Shown: positions 43,651 through 55,027, counted from the first letter of the stretch. The stretch is 64,000 bases of DNA from Telmatospirillum sp. J64-1 (GCF_006980715.1 NZ_SBHN01000001.1:124001-188000); one strand, 5' to 3'. Notes: a model not told the origin generated them from the sequence alone. Numbers and translations: made by a program.

Positions 43651-44627
43651 ATGCGCGCTTGCTTCCCCTGCTGGCGACCGTCGCCATCTTCCTTGCCGCC
43701 TATGCGATCTGCTATGCGCAATTCCCGGCCATGCTGTCCACGCGGGTGATCGGCAACCTGCTGACCGACAATGCCTTTCTCGGCATCGTCGCGGTCGGCA
43801 TGACCTTCGTCATCCTGTCGGGCGGCATCGACCTTTCCGTCGGCGCGGTCATCGCCTTTTCAGGCGTCTTCATCGCCGTCGTCCTGCGCGAGACCAACCT
43901 ACCGCCGCCGCTGGTCTTCCTTCTGCTCCTGGCCATCACCACGTCCTTCGGGGCCTTCATGGGGGCGGTGATCCATTATCTCGAAATGCCGCCCTTCATC
44001 GTGACCCTGGCGGGCATGTTCCTGGCGCGTGGCGCGGCCTATCTGCTGACGCTCGATTCCGTGCCCATCACCCATCCCGTCTTCAGCCAGATCCAGGACC
44101 TCTACTACCTGATGCCGGGAGGAGGGCGGCTCACGCTGATCGGCGGCCTGATGCTGGCGGTCGTTCTTGGGGGCATGCTGCTGGCGCACCGCACCCGTTT
44201 CGGAACCAATGTCTATGCCCTCGGCGGCGGCGTCCAGGCCGCCCGCCTGATGGGGGTGCCCGTTGGCCGCACCACGATAGCCATTTATGCGCTTTCCGGC
44301 ATGCTGGCGGGATTGTCGGGGATCGTCTTCGCCATTTACACCTCGGCAGGCTATCCTTTGGCGACCGTGGGGGTCGAACTGGACGCCATCGCCGCCGTGG
44401 TCATCGGCGGGACGCTGCTCACGGGGGGCAGCGGCTATATCTTCGGCACCTTTATCGGTGTCATGATCATGGGGCTGATCCAGACCTACATCATCTTCGA
44501 TGGTACCTTGTCGAGCTGGTGGACCAAGATCGTGATCGGCATCCTTCTCTTTTCCTTTATTGTCCTGCAGAAGGGGCTGGTCTGGATTTCCAGCCGCGAA
44601 AGGGTCCGACCGGCAGGGGCGAAATAG
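43647..44627 (+). CDS. yjfF: Sugar ABC transporter permease (YjfF-like)
   Basis: 326 residues from the ATG at 43647, which overlaps the ytfT stop; a longer frame upstream is only ytfT read out of frame. RbsC-type membrane protein with FVILSGGIDLSVGAVIAFSG (about residues 52-71) and AAVVIGGTLLTGGSGYIFG near the end. It forms the inner-membrane channel together with YtfT. The gntR gene starts 2 nt after its stop. Confidence 0.92.
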   Translation: MNARLLPLLATVAIFLAAYAICYAQFPAMLSTRVIGNLLTDNAFLGIVAVGMTFVILSGGIDLSVGAVIAFSGVFIAVVLRETNLPPPLVFLLLLAITTSFGAFMGAVIHYLEMPPFIVTLAGMFLARGAAYLLTLDSVPITHPVFSQIQDLYYLMPGGGRLTLIGGLMLAVVLGGMLLAHRTRFGTNVYALGGGVQAARLMGVPVGRTTIAIYALSGMLAGLSGIVFAIYTSAGYPLATVGVELDAIAAVVIGGTLLTGGSGYIFGTFIGVMIMGLIQTYIIFDGTLSSWWTKIVIGILLFSFIVLQKGLVWISSRERVRPAGAK

Positions 44628-44629
44628 TC

Positions 44630-45376
44630 ATGGCATTGCTGAAATCCGCGATCTCCGGCCCGGTTACCCGGAACAGCCACGCCTTCGTGGTCAACGAATT
44701 GGGAACGGCCATCGTCGGCGGGGAATTTCCCCCCGGCAGCCTGCTGCCCGCCGATGCCGAATTCGAAGAAAGGTTCGGCGTCTCCCGCACGGTCCTGCGC
44801 GAGGCGATGAAGACGCTGGCGGCCAAAGGATTGATCTTCCCCCGCGCCCGGATCGGCACGCGGGTCAATGACAGCACCAAGTGGAACCTCTTCGATGCCG
44901 ATGTGCTGGGCTGGTATTTCGCCGCCGGTATCACGGACGACTTCCTGCGCCATCTCTGCGAAATGCGCCTGTCCTTCGAGCCCTTCGCGGCGCGGCTGGC
45001 CGCCGCCAATGCCAAGAGCGAGGAAATCGTCCGCCTCAAGGAGCTTGCCCACCAGATGGGCGAATCCCGCTCCAACGAAGCCTTCGCCCTGGCCGACCTC
45101 GATTTTCACCTGACGCTTCTCGCCGCTTCGGGAAATCCTTTCATGTATTCCGTCGGCAATCTGATCGAGGCGGCCCTGGCCCTTGCCTTCAAGCTGAGTT
45201 CCCCGGCCGAGGACCCGGACCGCCGGGCCGAAGTGGCGCATTCCCATCACCTGGTGGTCGAGGCGCTCGAGGCGCGGGACGGAGACGCCGCAACCAAGGC
45301 CATGGAAGCGGTCATCATGAAGGGCAGCGAGCGCGTGACCGCCAGCATCGATGCCAAGGGAGAGGGGAAGAAGTAA
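44630..45376 (+). CDS. GntR family (FadR/FCD) regulator of the ytf operon
   Basis: 248 residues from the ATG at 44630, 2 nt after yjfF. Winged HTH at about residues 18-85 (FVVNELGTAIVGGEFPPGSLLPAD, then FGVSRTVLREAMKTLAAKGL), followed by an FCD domain. The motif WNLFDADVLGWYF (about residues 84-96) is characteristic of the DgoR/sugar-responsive FadR group. As the last gene of the transporter operon it probably represses the 39936-39981 promoter/operator until a sugar or sugar acid is present. It converges with the LysR gene 8 nt away. Confidence 0.9.
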   Translation: MALLKSAISGPVTRNSHAFVVNELGTAIVGGEFPPGSLLPADAEFEERFGVSRTVLREAMKTLAAKGLIFPRARIGTRVNDSTKWNLFDADVLGWYFAAGITDDFLRHLCEMRLSFEPFAARLAAANAKSEEIVRLKELAHQMGESRSNEAFALADLDFHLTLLAASGNPFMYSVGNLIEAALALAFKLSSPAEDPDRRAEVAHSHHLVVEALEARDGDAATKAMEAVIMKGSERVTASIDAKGEGKK

Positions 45377-45384
45377 GAGGAATT

Positions 45385-46368
45385 CTATTCCTTCTCCTGG
45401 TCCAGCACGAGGTCGAGCCTTTCGTTGATCATACCGTACAGCGTTTGCGCCGCCGGGGACAAAGGCTGGTCGCGCAGCCGGATCAGGGAATAGGCGGTGA
45501 CCCGCAGATCGGGGGCCACCGGCAGCGTGACCACCCGGCCGCCGAGACGGGAGGGGTCCGAATAGAAGCGTGCCGCCGCCGTGGAGATGGCGGCGATGGA
45601 ATTGGTGCTGCCCACCAGCGCCAGGGTTAGCAGCAGTGAGGACGTGCTGAGGACGCGGTCGGGCAGAGGATAGCCCTTCTGCACCAGATAGGATTCCACC
45701 GTACTGCGCAGCAAGCCGCCGATGGCCTGCAGGATCCAATCATAGCCGATGCAATCCTCGAGCGTGATCGAGGCGCGGCGGGTCAGGGGATGGTCTTCCC
45801 GCACCACCAGGCTCAGCGGTTCCTCGCCCACCACTCGGGCGGTGAAGGAGCGGGGATCGATGGCGGCGGGAATGCGGCCCAGATAGAAATCCAGCTTGCC
45901 TGCCAGTAATTCGTCCGTCAGCCGGTCGGTGACATCCACGGTGACGTTGATCTGGATGTCGGGATGGGCGATGCGCGATTGCCGGATCACCGGCAGGACG
46001 ATTTCCAGGGCCGGGCCGGATACCGAGCCGATGGCCACCGTCCCGCGCTGTCCCGCCCCCATTTCCTCGATTTCCCGTCCGACCTGGTCGAGGTCGCGCA
46101 GCATCCGCGCGGCGCGCTCGGCCAGGACGCGGCCATAGGCATTGAGCCGGATACCCCGGGGATGACGGTCGTAGAGCTTGACGCGGATGATCGTCTCCAG
46201 CTCGGCCAGCAGGCGGGAGGCTGCGGGCTGGGTCATGTTCAGGCGTGCCGCCGCGGAACTGACGCTTCCCGTCTCCTCCAACGCCACGATCAGGCTGAGG
46301 TGGCGCAGCTTTATCCCTCGGCCCAGCAGGCGCCCGAATGCGACCTGGACGGGTGTGTTCTGGCTCAT
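45385..46368 (-). CDS. LysR family regulator, GbpR-like
   Basis: 327 residues. HTH at about residues 18-80 (IKLRHLSLIVALEETGSVSSAAARLNMTQPAASRLLAELE); the LGRGIKLRHL opening is the GbpR/CbbR-like form that accompanies ChvE operons. It is divergent from chvE with 230 nt between. In Agrobacterium and Azospirillum, GbpR controls the sugar-binding protein gene in response to L-arabinose, D-fucose or D-galactose, which suits the arabinose pathway genes downstream. The assignment rests on position and the N-terminal pattern. Confidence 0.85.
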   Translation of the reverse strand: MSQNTPVQVAFGRLLGRGIKLRHLSLIVALEETGSVSSAAARLNMTQPAASRLLAELETIIRVKLYDRHPRGIRLNAYGRVLAERAARMLRDLDQVGREIEEMGAGQRGTVAIGSVSGPALEIVLPVIRQSRIAHPDIQINVTVDVTDRLTDELLAGKLDFYLGRIPAAIDPRSFTARVVGEEPLSLVVREDHPLTRRASITLEDCIGYDWILQAIGGLLRSTVESYLVQKGYPLPDRVLSTSSLLLTLALVGSTNSIAAISTAAARFYSDPSRLGGRVVTLPVAPDLRVTAYSLIRLRDQPLSPAAQTLYGMINERLDLVLDQEKE

Positions 46369-46392
46369 CGGCTTCTCCTGCCCCTCTCCGAT

Positions 46393-46414
46393 ATATCAAT
46401 AATAGCATATCAAT
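46393..46414. promoter_or_regulatory. Direct repeats in the gbpR-like/chvE control region
   Basis: ATATCAAT occurs at 46393-46400 and 46407-46414, 14 bp apart, and ATCAAT follows again at 46416-46421, in an AT-rich stretch just upstream of the LysR start. Candidate regulator-binding sites; no clear palindrome. Confidence 0.4.
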
Positions 46415-46598
46415 CATCAATCTAGTTATTTGACTGACATAACGGCTGGATCTACCAAGGATAGGTCCGGTCATTCGTCAACAGAACGCTTAAGCGAGAA
46501 CCGGCAGAAACGGTCCGTGCCGGAGAGCGCGGCCGTATTCCAAACGAAAAGCAAGGGTGGCGGGCGGCGGAACAGGCCGCAGGTCACGGGAGGAACAC

Positions 46599-47669
46599 AT
46601 GAAGGGTTTCATGAAAGCCGCCTTGGCGGCTTCGGTTTCGGCCGTCATCGTCGGGTCTTCGGGCTTTGCCCTGGCCGCGGAAGGTTTCGTCGGAATCTCC
46701 ATGCCGACCAAGTCCTCGGCCCGCTGGATCTCCGATGGCGAATCCATGGTCCAGCAATTCAATGCCGCCGGCTACAGGACCGACCTGCAATATGCCGAGG
46801 ACGACATCCCCAACCAGTTGGCCCAGATCGAGAACATGATCACCAAGGGCGTGGACGTGCTGGTCATCGCCGCCATCGACGGCACCACCCTGTCCACCGC
46901 GCTGGCCAATGCCGATGCCGCCGGGATCAAGATCATCGCCTATGACCGGCTGATCCGCGATAGCGATGCCGTCGACTATTACGCCACCTTCGACAATTTC
47001 CAGGTGGGGGTCCAGCAGGCGAATACCCTGGTCGAGGGCCTGAAGGAGCGTTTTCCCGACACTAAGCCCTGGAATGTCGAATTGTTCGGCGGCTCGCCGG
47101 ACGACAACAACGCCTATTTCTTCTACAACGGCGCCATGTCGGTGCTGCAGCCCTTGATCGATTCCGGTGATATCCGGATCGTCTCCGGCCAGATGGGCAT
47201 GGATACCGTCGGCACCCTGCGCTGGGACGGCGCCGTGGCCCAGGCGCGCATGGACAACCTGCTGTCTGCGCATTACACGAACGAGCGCGTCCATGGTGTG
47301 CTCGCCCCTTATGACGGCCTGTCCATCGGCATCATCTCGTCGCTGAAGGGCGTGGGCTATGGTTCCGGCGACCTGAAAATGCCGATCATCACCGGCCAGG
47401 ATGCCGAAATTCCCTCCATCAAGGCCATCCTGCGCGGCGAGCAATATTCGACGATTTTCAAGGATACCCGCGAGCTTGCCCGCGTGACCGTGGGGATGGT
47501 CGATGCCGTGCTCGGCGGCGGCGAGCCCGAGATCAACGACACCGAGACCTACGACAACGGCGTCATGGTCGTCCCGGCCTACCTGCTGGAACCCGTCCCG
47601 GTTACGGAAGCCAACTGGGAAGAGATCCTCGTCAATTCCGGCTACTACCAGAAGTCGGCGATCCAGTGA
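46599..47669 (+). CDS. chvE: Multiple monosaccharide ABC transporter substrate-binding protein ChvE
   Basis: 356 residues from the ATG at 46599, with GGGAGGA upstream. Signal peptide of about 27 residues ending ALA before [21 protein letters not shown], the distinctive ChvE/MmsE start. Further ChvE traits: [13 protein letters not shown] and [20 protein letters not shown]. Binds L-arabinose, D-galactose, D-glucose or D-xylose in the periplasm. The ATPase and permease genes follow, with a hairpin after the stop. Confidence 0.93.
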   Translation: MKGFMKAALAASVSAVIVGSSGFALAAEGFVGISMPTKSSARWISDGESMVQQFNAAGYRTDLQYAEDDIPNQLAQIENMITKGVDVLVIAAIDGTTLSTALANADAAGIKIIAYDRLIRDSDAVDYYATFDNFQVGVQQANTLVEGLKERFPDTKPWNVELFGGSPDDNNAYFFYNGAMSVLQPLIDSGDIRIVSGQMGMDTVGTLRWDGAVAQARMDNLLSAHYTNERVHGVLAPYDGLSIGIISSLKGVGYGSGDLKMPIITGQDAEIPSIKAILRGEQYSTIFKDTRELARVTVGMVDAVLGGGEPEINDTETYDNGVMVVPAYLLEPVPVTEANWEEILVNSGYYQKSAIQ

Positions 47670-47678
47670 CGAAGCGGC

Positions 47679-47704
47679 GCCGGGCGCACGAGGTCGCGCC
47701 CGGC
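47679..47704 (+). other. Intercistronic hairpin between chvE and gguA
   Basis: Perfect 9-bp GC stem GCCGGGCGC / GCGCCCGGC with an 8-nt loop and no T-tract, 10 nt after the chvE stop. Same arrangement as after dctP and ytfQ. Confidence 0.55.
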
Positions 47705-47721
47705 CCGACGGGAGGACCATC

Positions 47722-49248
<1,527 letters not shown>

Positions 49249-49251
49249 CAA

Positions 49252-50454
49252 ATGGACCAGGCTCAAATCTTGGCTCCGCCGGCGGCCGAACGGCCCAAGG
49301 CGTCGAAGGGCTTCATACGGAAGCATCTGCGCGAATATGGCATCCTTTTCGCGCTGATCGTGATCATGGCGTTCTTCCAGATTGCCACCGGCGGCATCCT
49401 GCTGCGCCCGGTGAACCTGACCAATCTCGTGCTGCAGAACAGCTATATCGTGATCATGGCCATCGGCATGCTGCTGGTCATCGTCTCGGGCCATATCGAT
49501 CTCTCGGTGGGATCGGTGCTGGGCTTCATCGGCGCCCTGGCGGCGGTCATGATCGTCCACTGGAACATGCATTATGTCCTCGTCGCCATTCTCTGCCTGG
49601 GCATGGGGGCGCTGATCGGGGCGGTGCAGGGCTTCTGGGTGGCCTATTACAAGATCCCGTCCTTCATCGTGACATTGGCCGGCATGCTGGTCTTCAAGGG
49701 CCTGACCCTGTGGCTTCTGGCTGGCCAGTCCATCGGCCCGTTCCCGCAGGATTTCCGGCTGATCGCTTCGGGCTTCGTGCCCGACATCTTCGGGATGGAA
49801 GGTTTCAATCTCTTGTCGCTGGTCGCCGGGCTGACGGTGTCGGCGGTGCTGCTGGGCTTTGCCGTCCATAACCGGCGGCGCCAGGCGAAAAGCGGGCTGG
49901 TGGACGAGCCGCTGGCCTTCTTCATCGGCAAATATGCCCTGATCATCTTCGCCCTGATCGGCGGTTCCTATCTGTTGGCGACCTTCCGGGGCCTGCCCAA
50001 CGTCCTGATCATCATGGCGCTGTTGATCGCCATCTATTCCTTCATCGCCAACCGCACCACCATCGGCCGCCGCATCTATGCCGTGGGCGGGAACGAGAAG
50101 GCGGCCAAGCTTTCGGGCATCCGGTCAGAGCGGCTGGTCTTCCTGACCTTCGCCAATATGGGGATGCTCGCCGCCCTGGCCGGGCTGGTTTTCGCCGCGC
50201 GCCTCAACACCGCCACCCCCAAGGCCGGCCTGGCCTTCGAACTGGACGTCATCGCCGCCGTCTTCATCGGCGGGGCCTCGATGTCGGGCGGTGTGGGCAC
50301 CATCATCGGCGCGGTCGTCGGCGCCTTCATCATGGGGGTGATGAACAACGGCATGTCGATCCTGGGCGTGGGCATCGACTGGCAGCAGGTCATCAAGGGC
50401 CTGGTGCTGCTCGCCGCCGTCGTCTTCGACATCTACAACAAGAACAAAGGATGA
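49252..50454 (+). CDS. gguB: Multiple monosaccharide ABC transporter permease GguB
   Basis: 400 residues, longer than RbsC-type permeases (about 330) and right for GguB/XylH. Conserved GHIDLSVGSVLGFIGALAA (about residues 81-99) and AAVFIGGASMSGGVG towards the C-terminus, about ten to twelve membrane segments with a long cytosolic loop rich in Arg/Lys in the middle. It forms the channel for ChvE-delivered sugars. Downstream gguC begins within or just after its stop. Confidence 0.93.
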   Translation: MDQAQILAPPAAERPKASKGFIRKHLREYGILFALIVIMAFFQIATGGILLRPVNLTNLVLQNSYIVIMAIGMLLVIVSGHIDLSVGSVLGFIGALAAVMIVHWNMHYVLVAILCLGMGALIGAVQGFWVAYYKIPSFIVTLAGMLVFKGLTLWLLAGQSIGPFPQDFRLIASGFVPDIFGMEGFNLLSLVAGLTVSAVLLGFAVHNRRRQAKSGLVDEPLAFFIGKYALIIFALIGGSYLLATFRGLPNVLIIMALLIAIYSFIANRTTIGRRIYAVGGNEKAAKLSGIRSERLVFLTFANMGMLAALAGLVFAARLNTATPKAGLAFELDVIAAVFIGGASMSGGVGTIIGAVVGAFIMGVMNNGMSILGVGIDWQQVIKGLVLLAAVVFDIYNKNKG

Positions 50455-50459
50455 CATCC

Positions 50460-51458
50460 ATGCTGCTCTCTCAGATCAAACGGCCGGACGGATCGGTTGC
50501 CGTGGTCGTGCGTGACGGTACCGAGGCCCATGAGCTGGACGGCGTGGAAAGCACCTACGCCCTGGCCATGGAATGCATCGCCACGGGAACCCGTTTCGCC
50601 GACCGCCTCGCCCAGGCCACGCCCGGCCGTGCGGTGGACCTGGAACAGGCCTATCAGGAAGGACGGATCCTGCCGCCCCTGACCCATCCCGATCCCGCGC
50701 ATCTCTATGTCACTGGGACCGGCCTGACGCATCTGGGCTCGGCCGCCACCCGCGACGCCATGCATGTCTCGGCGGAGGTCGAGGCCAAGCAGACGGATTC
50801 CATGAAGATGTTCCGCATGGGCCTGGAAGGCGGCAAGCCCGCGAACGGCGCGGCGGGCGTCCAGCCCGAATGGTTCTACAAGGGCAGCGGTGCGGCGCTC
50901 ACGGCACCCGGCGGCGATCTGGTCTCGCCCGATTTCGCCGAGGATGCGGGCGAGGAACCGGAGATCGCGGGCCTCTACGTGATCGGCCCGGACGGCACGC
51001 CCTTCCGCCTCGGCTTCGTGCTCGCGAACGAATTGTCCGACCATGTCACGGAACGCACCAATTATCTGTATCTGGCGCATTCGAAGCTGAGGCCGACTTC
51101 TTTCGGTCCCGAACTGCGCGTCGGCGAGCTGCCTGACAGCATTCGCGGAACTTCGCGCATCCTGCGGGACGGCAGGGTCATCTTCGAGGCGTCCTTCCTG
51201 TCGGGCGAGGCGAACATGTCGCATTCCATCGCCAATCTCGAACACCACCACTTCAAATACGACATCTTCCGCGTTCCCGGCGACGTTCATGTGCACATGT
51301 TCGGCACCGCCACCCTGTCCTTCGCGCAAGGGATCCGGACGCAGCCGGGCGATGTTTTCGAAATCGAGGCCGCGGAATTCGGCCTGCCCCTGCGCAACCG
51401 GCTTGCCGTCGCGGCCCGGCCGGAAGGGCAGGCCCTGCGGCGCGTCGCCGCGCTCTGA
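50460..51458 (+). CDS. gguC: GguC/AraD1 family protein (FAH fold), probable 2-keto-3-deoxy-L-arabinonate dehydratase
   Basis: 332 residues from the ATG at 50460, 9 nt after AAAGG; an ATG at 50451 overlaps the gguB stop and adds three residues. FAH-fold landmarks: LYVTGTGLTHLGSA, PEWFYKGSG and LGFVLANELSDH (metal/substrate region). GguC accompanies chvE-gguAB in Agrobacterium. Here it sits directly upstream of the sugar-acid dehydratase and L-arabinose dehydrogenase genes, so dehydration of 2-keto-3-deoxy-L-arabinonate to 2-oxoglutarate semialdehyde is the likely role. No DHDPS-type AraD is present in this operon. Confidence 0.83.
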   Translation: MLLSQIKRPDGSVAVVVRDGTEAHELDGVESTYALAMECIATGTRFADRLAQATPGRAVDLEQAYQEGRILPPLTHPDPAHLYVTGTGLTHLGSAATRDAMHVSAEVEAKQTDSMKMFRMGLEGGKPANGAAGVQPEWFYKGSGAALTAPGGDLVSPDFAEDAGEEPEIAGLYVIGPDGTPFRLGFVLANELSDHVTERTNYLYLAHSKLRPTSFGPELRVGELPDSIRGTSRILRDGRVIFEASFLSGEANMSHSIANLEHHHFKYDIFRVPGDVHVHMFGTATLSFAQGIRTQPGDVFEIEAAEFGLPLRNRLAVAARPEGQALRRVAAL

Positions 51459-51476
51459 TCCGGAAGGGGAACCGAC

Positions 51477-53218
51477 ATGACTTTCAAGAAGGCGGAATGG
51501 CCCCGGAAACTGCGCTCGCAGGCGTGGTATGGCGGCGACAGCCGCGACACCATCTATCATCGCGGCTGGATGCGGAACCAGGGGCTTCCGGCCGATCTCT
51601 TCGACGGCCGCCCGGTGATCGGCATCTGCAACACCTGGTCGGAACTGACGCCCTGCAACGCCCATCTGCGCGACTTGGCGGAACGGGTGAAGCACGGCAT
51701 CTACGAGGCGGGCGGCCTGCCGGTCGAATTCCCGGTCTTCTCGGCGGGCGAGAGCAGCCTGCGGCCGACGGCGATGATGTACCGCAACCTCGCCTCCATG
51801 GATGTGGAAGAGGCGCTACGCGCCCAGCCCATCGACGGTGTGGTGCTGATGGTCGGCTGCGACAAGACCACGCCGTCGCTTCTGATGGGGGCGTGCAGCG
51901 TCGATATTCCGGCCATCGTGGTCAGCGGTGGCCCCATGCTCAACGGCTGGTTCCGGGGCGAGCGTGTCGGCTCGGGCACCGCGCTGTGGCAGATGTCGGA
52001 GGATGTGAAGGCGGGCAAACTGACCCGTGAGGATTTCCTGGAGGCGGAACAATCCATGTCCCGCAGCCCCGGATCGTGCAACACCATGGGCACGGCCAGT
52101 TCGATGGCCAGCATGGCCGAGGCGCTGGGGATGGCGCTGTCCGGCAATGCGGCGATTCCCGCCGTGGACAGCCGCCGCCGCGTCATGGCGCAGCTGACCG
52201 GACGGCGCATCGTCCAGATGGTGAAGGACGACCTCAAGCCGTCGGATGTGCTGACCCGTAAGGCCTTCGAGAACGCCATCCGCGTCAATGGCGCCATCGG
52301 CGGCTCGACCAATGCCGTCATCCACCTGCTGGCGATAGCGGGACGGGTCGGCGTCGACCTGACGCTGGACGATTGGGACCGGCTGGGGCGCGAGGTTCCC
52401 ACCATCGTCAACCTGATGCCGTCGGGCAAATATCTGATGGAGGAATTCTTCTATGCCGGTGGCCTGCCCGTGGTCATCAAGAGCCTGGGCGAGGCCGCCT
52501 TGCTCCACAAGGATGCGCTCACGGTTTCCGGGCGGGAGATCTGGGAAGAGGTCAAGAATGTCCGTAACTGGAACAGCGATGTCATCCGCCCGATCAGCGA
52601 TCCGCTGACGCCCCAGGGCGGCATCGCCGTCCTGCGCGGCAATCTCGCCCCCAAGGGCGCGGTGCTGAAGCCTTCGGCGGCCAGCCCGCATCTGATGCGG
52701 CACCGGGGCGGGCGGTGGTCTTCGAGGATATCGACGATTACAAGGCGCGCATCAACGACGAGGCTTTGGATATCGACGAGACCTGCGTGATGGTTCTCAA
52801 GAATTGCGGTCCGCGCGGCTATCCCGGCATGTCCGAGGTGGGCAATATGGGCCTGCCGCCCAAGATATTGCGTAAGGGCATCACCGACATGGTCCGCATT
52901 TCCGACGCCCGCATGTCGGGGACGGCCTATGGAACCGTGGTCCTGCACACCTCGCCGGAAGCGGCGGTCGGCGGGCCGCTGGCCATCGTCCGCGACGGCG
53001 ACATGATCGAACTCGACGTCGAGGCGCGCCGTCTCCATCTGGACGTTCCGGAAGACGAGATCGCCCGCCGCCTGGCGGCCTGGACCCCGTCCGTCAAACC
53101 GCCCGAGGGTGGATATGCCTGGCTGTTCCACACCCATGTCCAAGGGGCCGATACCGGGGCCGATTTCGATTTCCTGAAGGGTGCGCGCGGCAAGGAGATT
53201 CCCCGTGACAGCCACTGA
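51477..53218 (+). pseudogene. L-arabinonate dehydratase (IlvD/Edd family) with a -1 frameshift
   Basis: The coding frame from 51477 follows IlvD/Edd proteins up to about residue 411 (LMRHRG, near 52709), then runs into unrelated sequence and stops at 52790. The rest of the protein, VVFEDIDDYKARINDE through to the stop at 53218, continues in another frame. Adding one C in the G/C run near 52705-52714 restores an unbroken protein of about 580 residues, matching sugar-acid dehydratases (about 579). Iron-sulfur ligands C60, C128 and C201 and lysine K130 are in the first part; the active-site Ser segment MSGTAYGT is in the shifted part, so the gene as written cannot make active enzyme. A sequencing error in a GC run is a real alternative. 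Confidence 0.85.
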
Positions 53219-54140
53219 TATCCCCATTGCCATCGTCGGCCTGGGCAAGATCGGCCGTGACCAGCATGTGCCCTCCATCGCGGCCCATCCGCGATTCCGC
53301 TTGGCCGCCACGGTTAGCCGTCATGCAACGATGGAGGAGGTGCCGGCCTATACCGATCTCTCGGCCATGCAGGCGGCCCATCCGGAAATTACCGCCGTCG
53401 CCCTCTGCACGCCGCCCCAGGTCCGTTACGATCTGGCGCGGGAAGCCCTGGAGGCGGGATTGGACGTGCTCCTGGAAAAGCCGCCCGGCGCCACCGTGGC
53501 CGAAGTCGAAGCCCTGGCCCGCTTGGCCCGGGAACGGGGGCGGGTGCTGTTCGCCACCTGGCATTCCCGCTTCGCCCAAGGGGTTCCGGCGGCCAGGGAC
53601 TGGCTTGCGGGCCGGGAAATCCTGAGCGGCAGGATCACCTGGCGCGAGGATGTGCGCCGCTGGCATCCCGGCCAGACCTGGATCTGGCAGCCCGGCGGGC
53701 TGGGCGTCTTCGATCCCGGCATCAATGCTTTGTCCATCCTCACCGAAATCCTGCCCTTGCCGGTGCGCCTGACGGGGGCGGAGCTGGAATTCCCTGAAAA
53801 CCAGCAGGCGCCCATCGCCGCGCGTCTGTCCCTGCGGGCGGGGGCGGCGGCCATCGAGGCGGATTTCGATTTCCGCCAGACCGGGCCGCAGACCTGGGAC
53901 ATCCTGCTGGAGACCGATGAAGGCCGTCTGCACCTGTCCGGCGGCGGCGCGACGGTCACGGCGGCGGGCCGCGACCTGGCGAAAGGGGATGCGCTGGACT
54001 CGGAATATGACGGGGTCTATGCGCGCTTTGCGGACCTCCTTGCGCGCCGGGAAAGCGAGGTCGATGTCACGCCCCTTATGCATGTGGCCGATGCCTTCAT
54101 GCTCGGGCGGCGGCTGACCACCGATCCCTTCGTCGAATAG
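53205..54140 (+). CDS. L-arabinose (D-galactose) 1-dehydrogenase, Gfo/Idh/MocA family
   Basis: 311 residues from a GTG at 53205, 7 nt after AAGGAG and overlapping the dehydratase stop by 14 nt; an ATG at 53181 lacks a good ribosome site. Rossmann GLGKIG starts at residue 12 and the catalytic E91-K92-P93 follows. The strings LEKPPGAT, FATWHSR, EDVRRWHPGQ and GGLGVFDPGINALS closely match Azospirillum brasilense L-arabinose 1-dehydrogenase as I recall it. It oxidises L-arabinose, and often D-galactose, to the lactone, the first step of the non-phosphorylative pathway. Confidence 0.9.
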   Translation: MTATDIPIAIVGLGKIGRDQHVPSIAAHPRFRLAATVSRHATMEEVPAYTDLSAMQAAHPEITAVALCTPPQVRYDLAREALEAGLDVLLEKPPGATVAEVEALARLARERGRVLFATWHSRFAQGVPAARDWLAGREILSGRITWREDVRRWHPGQTWIWQPGGLGVFDPGINALSILTEILPLPVRLTGAELEFPENQQAPIAARLSLRAGAAAIEADFDFRQTGPQTWDILLETDEGRLHLSGGGATVTAAGRDLAKGDALDSEYDGVYARFADLLARRESEVDVTPLMHVADAFMLGRRLTTDPFVE

Positions 54141-54169
54141 GACGCGGCCGGGTGCGGCAGGAGACGATC

Positions 54170-55027
54170 ATGACCGTAGAGGTTTTCGACCATCGGGTCT
54201 GCATTCTGGGGGAGGGGGCACTTTGGCATCCCCAGCGCAATCAGCTTTTCTGGTTCGACATCCTGGGGCGGCGTCTTCTGACCCGGGACGGGCAGGGCGT
54301 GCCTCATGCCTGGGACTTCGCCGAGCATGTCTCGGCGGCGGGCTGGGTCGATCCGGACCGGCTGCTCGTCGCCTCGGAAAGCGCCCTGCTGCTGTTCGAC
54401 CTGCGCGAGGGATCGTCGGAGATCGTGGCCGCGCTGGAGGCCGACCGTCCGCATACCCGCTCCAACGACGGCAGGGCGGACCCCTGGGGCGGCTTCTGGA
54501 TCGGCACCATGGGCAAGTCCGCCGAACCGGGGGAGGGGGCCCTCTATCGCTGGTACAAGGGCAGGCTGCGCCGCTTGCGGGCAGGCCTGACCATTCCCAA
54601 CGCCATTTCCTTCAGTCCCGACGGCCATGTCTATTTCGCCGATACGGCGACGGGCAGTCTCTACCGTCAAGCCCTGAATGCCGAAGGCTGGCCGGAGGGC
54701 GAGGCCGCTCTTTTCCTCGATCTCGCCGCCGAAGGCATCAATCCCGACGGTGCGGTGGTCGATGCGGAGGGCTGCCTGTGGAATGCGCAATGGGGGGCCG
54801 GGCGCGTTGCCCGTTATGCCCCTGACGGGACCTTCCTGGCGGCTTACGAGGTTCCGGCGGCGCAGACCTCCTGTCCGGCCTTCGGCGGGGCTTCCTGCGA
54901 CACCCTCTTCGTCACCTCGGCGGCGGAAAACGACGAGACGGAGGGTGCCGGCCGTACCTGGCGGATCGACGGCCTGACTGTGTGCGGGCGGCCCGAGCCA
55001 CGAGTCGTTCTGGCAGGTGATGCGTGA
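54170..55027 (+). CDS. L-arabinolactonase (SMP-30 family)
   Basis: 285 residues from the ATG at 54170, after AGGAGA. SMP-30 propeller with metal ligands Glu in LGEGALWHP (E15), Asn in RSNDGRADPWG, Asn in IPNAISFSPDG and Asp in INPDGAVVDAEG. It lies between the L-arabinose dehydrogenase and epimerase genes, so opening of L-arabino-1,4-lactone (or D-galactonolactone) to the acid is the expected step. The aldose epimerase gene starts inside its stop codon. Confidence 0.9.
   Translation: MTVEVFDHRVCILGEGALWHPQRNQLFWFDILGRRLLTRDGQGVPHAWDFAEHVSAAGWVDPDRLLVASESALLLFDLREGSSEIVAALEADRPHTRSNDGRADPWGGFWIGTMGKSAEPGEGALYRWYKGRLRRLRAGLTIPNAISFSPDGHVYFADTATGSLYRQALNAEGWPEGEAALFLDLAAEGINPDGAVVDAEGCLWNAQWGAGRVARYAPDGTFLAAYEVPAAQTSCPAFGGASCDTLFVTSAAENDETEGAGRTWRIDGLTVCGRPEPRVVLAGDA

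Noticed and set aside
43592-45376. Single 594-residue frame containing the GntR regulator
   Set aside because: The upstream part is the YjfF gene in another frame; GntR similarity begins at the ATG at 44630, 2 nt after the yjfF stop.
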